Assembly: GCA_030830385.1 (NCBI GenBank)
Contig: JAURNA010000062.1
Location: forward strand, 1-7,278
Length of the DNA stretch: 7,278 nucleotides
Reading direction: 5' to 3'
From: Crocinitomicaceae bacterium
GTDB taxonomy: Bacteria; Bacteroidota; Bacteroidia; Flavobacteriales_D; Crocinitomicaceae
Positions 1-4,584 of the stretch are shown one piece after another (position 1 is the stretch's first letter; each line of letters opens with the position of its first letter). Made by a program: the position numbers and the translations under genes. Below the pieces are notes generated by a model. The model was not told the DNA's origin, searched no databases, and saw only the letters and a program-made list of their open reading frames with translations.

Positions 1-931
1 CAAAGTACTGTTGTCCGTGCCCCTCAGTAACATCGCGCAACGCCCGGGTTGAGGAGAGGTTGGAAACCGTATTGCCCGGAGTTTGACTAAGGACGTAGTC
101 TCCAACGGCTACAAGTGTATATTCTTCGCCAAACATGCTTCCGTCTTCACACACAAACGCGAGGCGGTCCACATCGGGATCCACCGTGATTCCGAGATCG
201 GCTTTCGTTTCCTGAATTTTGTCGGAGAGGTCCGTAAGGTGCGCTGGAAGCGGCTCCGGATTGTGTGGAAAATGACCGGTCGGCTCGCAGTAAAGTTGCG
301 TAATATTGGAAACACCTAATGCCTCCAGCATGGATGGAACGAAAATACCTCCGGTTGAATTTACAGCGTCAACAACGATAGAAAAATCGGCTGCACGAAT
401 GGCATCGACGTCCACCAGTGGCAAGTCCAAAATGGCCTGAATGTGTTTCTCAAGGTAGGTGTCATCTGATCGAACGGTTCCGAGATCGTCTACTTCTGCA
501 AACGAGAATGCTTCTTCTTCTGCGATCCTGAGGAGTGTTTCTCCTTCTTTCCCTGAAATGAATTCACCTTTGTTATTGAGCAATTTCAGCGCGTTCCATT
601 GTTTCGGGTTGTGACTCGCTGTAAGGATAATTCCTCCATCGGCCCGTTCCATGGGAACGGCAATTTCAACGGTCGGTGTTGTGGATAACCCCAGGTCCAC
701 GACGTCAATTCCGAGTCCAGTGAGTGTGGAAACAACTAAGTCGGAGACCATTTTTCCGGAGAGACGCGCATCCCGACCGATAACGACGGTACATTTTTTA
801 TCCGGATGTTGAGATTGAAGCCACGTTCCGTAGGCGGCTGCAAATTTTATGGTATCTACCGGTGTAAGCCCCTGTCCAACGGGACCTCCAATTGTTCCTC
901 GGATTCCTGATATGGATTTGATTAATGTCAT
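1..931 (-). CDS. glmM: Phosphoglucosamine mutase / phosphohexomutase (GlmM type), 3' end cut by window edge
   Basis: Alpha-D-phosphohexomutase, most likely the cytosolic enzyme converting glucosamine-6-phosphate to glucosamine-1-phosphate for UDP-GlcNAc, hence peptidoglycan and LPS precursors. I translated it by hand from the ATG at 931-929; 310 residues are visible and the frame is open to the edge. The N-terminus (MTLIKSISGIRGTIGG) is typical of Bacteroidota members. The catalytic phosphoserine loop TASHNPKQWN has Ser106, and the metal-binding loop DPDVDR is at 251-256. Family members are about 450-465 residues, so the last third, including the C-terminal phosphate-binding domain, lies outside the window. 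It is last in a run with the TPR gene and ribH, starting 9 bases after the ribH stop, so cotranscription is likely. The loop resembles archaeal/Bacteroidota GlmM more than E. coli GlmM, and phosphomannomutase or phosphoglucomutase activity cannot be excluded from sequence. Confidence 0.9.
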   Translation of the reverse strand, partial: MTLIKSISGIRGTIGGPVGQGLTPVDTIKFAAAYGTWLQSQHPDKKCTVVIGRDARLSGKMVSDLVVSTLTGLGIDVVDLGLSTTPTVEIAVPMERADGGIILTASHNPKQWNALKLLNNKGEFISGKEGETLLRIAEEEAFSFAEVDDLGTVRSDDTYLEKHIQAILDLPLVDVDAIRAADFSIVVDAVNSTGGIFVPSMLEALGVSNITQLYCEPTGHFPHNPEPLPAHLTDLSDKIQETKADLGITVDPDVDRLAFVCEDGSMFGEEYTLVAVGDYVLSQTPGNTVSNLSSTRALRDVTEGHGQQYF

Positions 932-940
932 AACGAAGCG

Positions 941-1429
941 TTAAAGTGATCGTTTGAGTCCGATCATTTTCAGGCACGCGACGGCACACTCAGTGCCTTT
1001 GTTTCCGTGCTTACCTCCTGATCGATCGATGGATTGTTGAAGGTTGTTGTCTGTGAGTACACAAAAGCTAACCGGAAGGTTGTGCTTGAGGGTTACATTC
1101 ATGATTCCCTGAGTTGCCCCTTCGCATACAAAATCGAAGTGACGTGTTTCTCCCTGAATTACCACACCGATTGCCACCAGGCCGTCGTATTTATTGGTTT
1201 CACACATCCACTGGCATCCAAGGGGAAGTTCAAAGGTGCCGGGAACATGAACTACATCGATGTTTTCTTCTTGTACACCGTTTTCCATAAGTGCGTCTAC
1301 CGCACCTTTCAATAGGTTGCCGGTAATGGAATCGTTCCACTCTGAAACAACAATGCCGATATTCAAATCGGCACCATCCGGAATTGTTTCCTTCTTGTAA
1401 TCAGACAGATTTCTGTGTTCTGTCGCCAT
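941..1429 (-). CDS. ribH: 6,7-dimethyl-8-ribityllumazine synthase
   Basis: Penultimate enzyme of riboflavin synthesis: condenses 5-amino-6-ribitylamino-uracil with 3,4-dihydroxy-2-butanone 4-phosphate. The 162-residue length fits the family. Active-site residues line up with the Bacillus subtilis enzyme at a constant offset of +9: Trp31 in SEWND (aromatic stacking position, Phe22), the VPGTFELP loop (62-69), GETRH (93-97) with His97 as the general base (His88), Phe122 (Phe113), Arg136 (Arg127) and Lys144 (Lys135). No key residue is missing. An N-terminal extension of about 20 residues precedes the core, as is common in this phylum. The ATG at 1429 is chosen because it lies three bases after the stop of the upstream TPR gene; no Shine-Dalgarno is visible. 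No RFN/FMN riboswitch-like leader is seen, and no other rib genes are in the window, so riboflavin genes appear scattered in this genome. Confidence 0.96.
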   Translation of the reverse strand: MATEHRNLSDYKKETIPDGADLNIGIVVSEWNDSITGNLLKGAVDALMENGVQEENIDVVHVPGTFELPLGCQWMCETNKYDGLVAIGVVIQGETRHFDFVCEGATQGIMNVTLKHNLPVSFCVLTDNNLQQSIDRSGGKHGNKGTECAVACLKMIGLKRSL

Positions 1430-1432
1430 GAA

Positions 1433-2074
1433 TTACTTTGTCTTTTTGTTCGCAGAACGAGCGATGTATTTCTCGATCTGCTTGGAAGAAGCGAATGCCG
1501 GGTAGTCGTCGCGAATGCGTTCGTAACATTCCGTCGCTTTTTCAAAGTTCTTAATTTCCTCTGCGCAGAGTCCGGCTTTGAAGAGATACATCGGAGTCGT
1601 AAGGTCATAGGCCTGCATATCGGCAGCTTCCAGGTATTGATTCGCAGCTTTTTCATACTTTTCCATTTCCGCGTAACAATCTGCCTGAAGACCAACGGCC
1701 ATGACACGTGCATACGAGTCTTCAAGTTCAACGCCTTCCAATTCTTCGAGTGCCTTCTTGAATTCTCCCTTGTTCATCAACTGGCGGGCATACACGAACT
1801 GTGCAATCTCACCTCCCACATGACCATCGTACTTTTCCTTGTGCCCACGAAGCTCATCGAGAGCTACTTGCGAGGAATCAACAGCGGCATAATTCAATCC
1901 AACCCAGTATTTATCTTTTGACTTTTCCGTTTTGGGAACCGTCACAAACTGACGGTACAAAAAGTAGCCGAGTACGAGCAAAACGAGTGCGCCAACAACG
2001 GTAGAAATCAGCCGAAGCTTCTTGTTGGTCTTGAATTGATGTTTTATGTCTTCTCCTGTGATATCTTCGATCAT
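1433..2074 (-). CDS. Membrane-anchored tetratricopeptide-repeat protein
   Basis: A 213-residue protein with a short basic cytosolic N-terminus (MIEDITGEDIKHQFKTNKK), one transmembrane helix at about residues 20-41, and a C-terminal helical domain with about three TPR-like repeats (roughly 88-121, 124-155 and 160-193; for example the A..YAEMEKYEKAANQYLEA pattern). The architecture, a single N-terminal anchor followed by extracytoplasmic TPRs, resembles YfgM-type envelope proteins, which associate with the Sec translocon or chaperones. That resemblance is architectural only and the function here is unknown. The ATG at 2074 is preferred over an in-frame ATG at 2155 because the extra 27 residues would run through the promoter region and start 15 bases from the divergent recF start. 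It is first in the unit with ribH and glmM, 3 bases upstream of ribH. Proteins of this kind beside ribH are, as I recall, frequent in Flavobacteriia. A role as a protein-interaction scaffold is inference. Confidence 0.85.
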   Translation of the reverse strand: MIEDITGEDIKHQFKTNKKLRLISTVVGALVLLVLGYFLYRQFVTVPKTEKSKDKYWVGLNYAAVDSSQVALDELRGHKEKYDGHVGGEIAQFVYARQLMNKGEFKKALEELEGVELEDSYARVMAVGLQADCYAEMEKYEKAANQYLEAADMQAYDLTTPMYLFKAGLCAEEIKNFEKATECYERIRDDYPAFASSKQIEKYIARSANKKTK

Positions 2075-2094
2075 GAGTACTTTTTTAAGCGAGG

Positions 2095-2102
2095 CAAAAA
2101 TA
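2095..2102 (-). promoter_or_regulatory. Bacteroidota -7 box for the TPR-ribH-glmM unit
   Basis: Read on the minus strand this is TATTTTTG, an exact match to the Bacteroidota -7 consensus TAnnTTTG. It would put the transcript start near 2088-2091 and give a 5' leader of about 15 bases ending at the ATG at 2074. The leader is A-rich (TTAAAAAAG) with no Shine-Dalgarno, as usual in this phylum. I find no TTG at the canonical 17-23 base spacing, only one 28 bases upstream, so the -33 element is weak or absent. The match could be chance in AT-rich DNA. Confidence 0.55.
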
Positions 2103-2156
2103 GACTTTTTTTTTGATAAAATGAGTCTTGCAAAATGGGTCCTGAAGGAATTCAAT

Positions 2157-2164
2157 TAATTTTG
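2157..2164 (+). promoter_or_regulatory. Bacteroidota -7 box for recF
   Basis: TAATTTTG matches TAnnTTTG exactly. Only five bases (TTTAG) separate it from the recF ATG at 2170, so a transcript start at the usual distance would fall on or within a base or two of the start codon, implying a leaderless or nearly leaderless mRNA. There is no TTG at the usual -33 spacing; the nearest (2128-2130) is 26 bases away. The call therefore depends on the -7 match and its position. Confidence 0.5.
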
Positions 2165-2169
2165 TTTAG

Positions 2170-3279
2170 ATGCATTTGGAAAAGCTACATCTTGTCAATT
2201 TTAAGAACTACGAAGAGGCAGAATTCTCCCTGTCAAATGGGATCAATTGCTTTGTGGGTAGAAATGGCTCCGGTAAAACGAATATTCTGGACGCAGTACA
2301 CTATTTAAGTATGTGTAAATCGTACATGAATACGATCGATCGCCAAAATATTCGCTTCGACCAACATTTCTTTGTCATTCAGGGAGATTGGGCACTCAAC
2401 GGACAGTCCGTTTCGATTCATTGTGCGGTGAAAGCGGGTGCGAAAAAGGTGTTTCGTCGGAATAAAAAAGAGTACGAAAAGCTCGCGGAGCACATTGGGC
2501 AGTTTCCTGCCGTGATGATTTCTCCGTACGATCGCGACCTTATTTCCGAAGGAAGTGAGCTGCGGAGAAAATGGATGGACGGGATCATTTCGCAGTTCGA
2601 TCGCAACTATTTATACAATTTACAGAAATACGGCAAGGTTCTCTCTCAAAGAAATGCTCTTTTGAAGCACATGGGTGAGCATCGCTTGTTTGATTCTGAG
2701 TCCATTGAAATCTGGAACGTTCAATTGGTTGAATTGGGAAATTGCATTTTTGAAAAGCGCAAGACGTTTGTCGAAGAATTCATTCCTGTGTTCCGGAAAC
2801 ATTACGAATCTATTGGTCATGTTGACGAGCAGGTTGCCATTGAATACCGATCTCAACTCTACGAAGGTGATTTTACCGAATTGCTGAAAGAATCGGAGAA
2901 AAAAGACGCCTATTCACGGTATACGAATGTCGGAACGCACAAAGACGATCTCGTTTTCAAAATAAAAGGGCACCGTGTAAAGAAATTCGGTTCTCAAGGG
3001 CAGCAAAAGTCATTTCTGATCGCGTTGCGTCTTGGACAATACGAATGGCTCAAACAACAATTGGAGGTAACGCCGGTGCTTCTCCTTGACGATATTTTTG
3101 ATAAGCTGGATCACGTTCGGGTGGAGCGCCTGATGCAGTTGGTGGCCGATCAATTCTTCGGTCAGGTACTGGTGACAGATACCGATGAAGATAGGATTGA
3201 ATCCTTGTTCAAAGCCGCGAATCTGGCATGCAATTTATACCGTGTTTCTGAGGGAGTTATTCGTCCTGTGAACCGCTGA
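2170..3279 (+). CDS. recF: DNA replication and repair protein RecF
   Basis: SMC-like ABC ATPase of the RecFOR pathway, which helps load RecA at single-strand gaps and supports recovery of stalled forks in the cytosol. The 369 residues compare with about 357 in E. coli. Visible motifs are Walker A GRNGSGKT (30-37), the ABC signature FGSQGQQKS (273-281), Walker B with D-loop VLLLDDIFDKLD (303-314) and a VTDTD switch segment (335-339). The N-terminal MHLEKLHLVNFKNYEEAEF and the ISPYDRDLISEGSELRRKWMDG segment (117-138) are family hallmarks. The ATG at 2170 places the conserved N-terminus correctly. It stands apart from dnaA and dnaN, which are not in this window. It is transcribed divergently from the TPR-ribH-glmM unit and in the same direction as the DciA-like gene 188 bases downstream. 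All catalytic residues appear intact. Confidence 0.97.
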   Translation: MHLEKLHLVNFKNYEEAEFSLSNGINCFVGRNGSGKTNILDAVHYLSMCKSYMNTIDRQNIRFDQHFFVIQGDWALNGQSVSIHCAVKAGAKKVFRRNKKEYEKLAEHIGQFPAVMISPYDRDLISEGSELRRKWMDGIISQFDRNYLYNLQKYGKVLSQRNALLKHMGEHRLFDSESIEIWNVQLVELGNCIFEKRKTFVEEFIPVFRKHYESIGHVDEQVAIEYRSQLYEGDFTELLKESEKKDAYSRYTNVGTHKDDLVFKIKGHRVKKFGSQGQQKSFLIALRLGQYEWLKQQLEVTPVLLLDDIFDKLDHVRVERLMQLVADQFFGQVLVTDTDEDRIESLFKAANLACNLYRVSEGVIRPVNR

Positions 3280-3373
3280 ATATGAAAAGTCGCCATTTTT
3301 GAGGCGGTAACGTTCACAAACCAGCCTTCCGTTCTGTTGATTTCGTTGAGGAATTCACCCACGAAAAAAAGGG

Positions 3374-3414
3374 ATGCCTGATCGTCTTTCCCCCATGTCC
3401 GCCGAATCAGGTAT
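3374..3414. repeat. Inverted repeat / hairpin upstream of the DciA-like gene
   Basis: The left arm ATGCCTGATCG (3374-3384) pairs with CG-(A)-ATCAGGTAT (3403-3414). This gives ten Watson-Crick pairs and one G-U pair, with a single bulged A at 3405 and an 18-base C-rich loop. The G-U pair forms only in plus-strand RNA; the minus-strand RNA would have an A-C mismatch there. No T-run follows, so it is not a standard rho-independent terminator. It ends about 20 bases before the -33 element of the downstream promoter. It could stabilise the recF mRNA 3' end, act as a protein-binding site, or be chance pairing. Confidence 0.45.
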
Positions 3415-3434
3415 ATTCATGTACAAACGCCGGG

Positions 3435-3463
3435 TTGTATTGCACCATATTGCATTATCTTTG
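3435..3463 (+). promoter_or_regulatory. Bacteroidota promoter for the DciA-like gene
   Basis: TTG at 3435-3437, an 18-base spacer, then TATCTTTG at 3456-3463 form a full match to the Bacteroidota -33/-7 pattern (TTG, 17-23 bases, TAnnTTTG). The -7 box ends four bases before the ATG at 3468, again predicting a leaderless or near-leaderless transcript. It is the best promoter match in the window and shows that this gene probably has its own promoter rather than depending only on recF read-through. Confidence 0.65.
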
Positions 3464-3467
3464 ACGC

Positions 3468-3770
3468 ATGAACGACCAAAAGCGTACATCGAATGAAGCA
3501 CCTTTGAAGGATGTAATTGATCGGTTACTCAAGGCGTATGGTCTGGATTCGAAGATGAAAGAACTCGATGTAATCAATGGTTGGGAAGAGATGATGGGCA
3601 CAGCTGTATTCAATCGAACGAAAAAAATTGAGATTCGCGGCAAGACACTTTATCTTACCATGGATTCATCCGTAATGCGGGACGAACTTGCGCATGGAAA
3701 GGTCATCATCATTGAGCGCGTTAACGAACGAGCAGGTTTTGAAATTATAACCGATATTTGGTTCGGCTGA
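3468..3770 (+). CDS. dciA: DUF721 / DciA-like protein (predicted DnaB helicase loader or chaperone)
   Basis: A 100-residue cytosolic protein recognised by the short Bacteroidota DUF721 pattern. An N-terminal helix (APLKDVIDRLLKAYGLDSK, about 11-29) is followed by the family core: NGWEEMMG (37-44, Trp39), NRTKKIEIRGKTLYL (49-63), and SSVMRDELAHGKVIIIERVN (67-86). DUF721 proteins are known as DciA, the ancestral bacterial operator of the replicative helicase DnaB, in species without the phage-derived DnaC or DnaI loaders. Applying that role to this short Bacteroidota form is inference. The ATG at 3468 gives the usual N-terminal length. The gene lies downstream of recF, an association also known in Actinobacteria (recF, DUF721, gyrB). 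Its TGA stop directly abuts the stop codon of the convergent DUF4249 gene with no base between them. Confidence 0.85.
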   Translation: MNDQKRTSNEAPLKDVIDRLLKAYGLDSKMKELDVINGWEEMMGTAVFNRTKKIEIRGKTLYLTMDSSVMRDELAHGKVIIIERVNERAGFEIITDIWFG

Positions 3771-4583
3771 CTAGGGGAAAATCACAAATTTCTTACTGGA
3801 ACCGTAGGCGTTGAAGTACCCGAGTGCACCATTGCTCCAGAAATAATCCGGATTGGCCGGAGCGGCACTATTCGTTTCTGTGAGCGTTTGTAACTCCGTG
3901 AAGTAGTCGTAAATCGTCTTGTCAACCGCGCGGAAGTCAATTTCCAAACTGTCTCCTTGCTTAAATGTACGTCCAAAAACAGGAAAGGTTACCATGTTGC
4001 CGTTTGTAAGGTCGTCATTCAGCAAAATCATATTTTCAATGCCACTTTTCACAGCGCCATTCACCGTATACTCTCCCTGGTAGAAATCACCGGGTGCAGC
4101 GGGATCTTGAAACACGAGAAAGGCAATGTATGTCGTATCGTCGGAAGATTCGCCTCCCTGAACTCCTCCTCCTATGGCTTGGGTGGATTGCTCAATGAAG
4201 ATGTCGGATTGTGGAACGATGGCGTTGAGTTCACAGCTTGCTGAATATGTTACTCCGTTGTGTTCAACGTAAAGTGTGTATGTCGTGTTGAACTGCGGAA
4301 TGTAATCGTGCAGTATATAGTTGCCATTGGAACTGTAAGGAACAACAGTTGCGTTTCCGGATTGATCCGTGATGGTAACACCGGCAGTTTCCACGATGGG
4401 CTCGCTTGAACTGCCGAAGTAACTTGCGGTTTCCGTAATGCGAACAAACACCATGCTGTCTTCTGCATTGTAATTGGCCTCAATGACCAATTTTGGACCT
4501 GCTTCGTTCAAATCTATGTCAATTTTTTTCTGACAAGCAGCGATAAGGGCTGTCATTCCAATAAAGAGTGCGAATTGTTTCAT
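3771..4583 (-). CDS. DUF4249-family outer-membrane lipoprotein
   Basis: The 270-residue product begins with a lipoprotein signal peptide: MKQFALFIGMTALIAAC, lipobox LIAAC with the lipidated Cys at 17. The residues after Cys (QKK) fit outer-membrane export. The body is beta-rich: a KLVIEANYNAEDSMVFVRITETASYF stretch split between about 31-45 and 46-56, then an immunoglobulin-like region (about 65-120, with TYTLYVEHNGVTYSASCEL at 101-119). The C-terminal NGALGYFNAYGSSKKF (251-266) is typical of DUF4249. This family has no established activity; it commonly sits directly after a TonB-dependent receptor and may be its surface-exposed or periplasmic partner, analogous in position to SusD but not in sequence. 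The ATG at 4583 is chosen over an in-frame start at 4715, which would place 44 non-secretory residues inside the receptor gene. It starts one base after the receptor stop, so translational coupling is likely. Confidence 0.85.
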   Translation of the reverse strand: MKQFALFIGMTALIAACQKKIDIDLNEAGPKLVIEANYNAEDSMVFVRITETASYFGSSSEPIVETAGVTITDQSGNATVVPYSSNGNYILHDYIPQFNTTYTLYVEHNGVTYSASCELNAIVPQSDIFIEQSTQAIGGGVQGGESSDDTTYIAFLVFQDPAAPGDFYQGEYTVNGAVKSGIENMILLNDDLTNGNMVTFPVFGRTFKQGDSLEIDFRAVDKTIYDYFTELQTLTETNSAAPANPDYFWSNGALGYFNAYGSSKKFVIFP

Positions 4584-4584
4584 G

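Larger units (their letters stand above)
3280..3467. other. Intergenic spacer between recF and the DciA-like gene
   Basis: This 188-base spacer holds no convincing gene. It contains a short GC stem just after the recF stop (CGCC at 3291-3294 with GGCG at 3303-3306, 8-base loop, no T-tract), a larger hairpin at 3374-3414 and a promoter at 3435-3463, each of the latter listed separately. On the minus strand one frame stays open from 3416 into the recF 3' end; it is treated as a finding because it lacks a convincing start and initiation context. No classical intrinsic terminator for recF is visible, so read-through into the next gene is possible. Confidence 0.6.

Noticed and set aside
83..319. 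Overlapping reading frames of 78 and 68 codons near the left edge
   Set aside because: Both lie inside the glmM frame, whose metal-binding loop (DPDVDR) is encoded here on the minus strand.
1034..1315. 93-codon plus-strand reading frame antisense to ribH
   Set aside because: The opposite strand encodes an intact lumazine synthase with all active-site residues; this frame is a shadow.
1430..1445. Riboswitch or attenuator ahead of ribH
   Set aside because: There are only three bases between the TPR stop and ribH, and no RFN-like conserved elements in the TPR gene's short leader.
1415..1921. 168-codon plus-strand reading frame antisense to the TPR gene
   Set aside because: Its hydrophobic, phenylalanine-rich translation is what results from reading Lys/Glu-rich helical codons backwards; there is no promoter or family match.
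2075..2155. N-terminal extension of the TPR protein from an in-frame ATG at 2155
   Set aside because: It runs through the T9 run and the predicted -7 box, begins 15 bases from the divergent recF start, and adds 27 residues unlike the rest of the protein.
3291..3306. Short GC stem after the recF stop as an intrinsic terminator
   Set aside because: It has only four base pairs with an 8-base loop and no following T-run.
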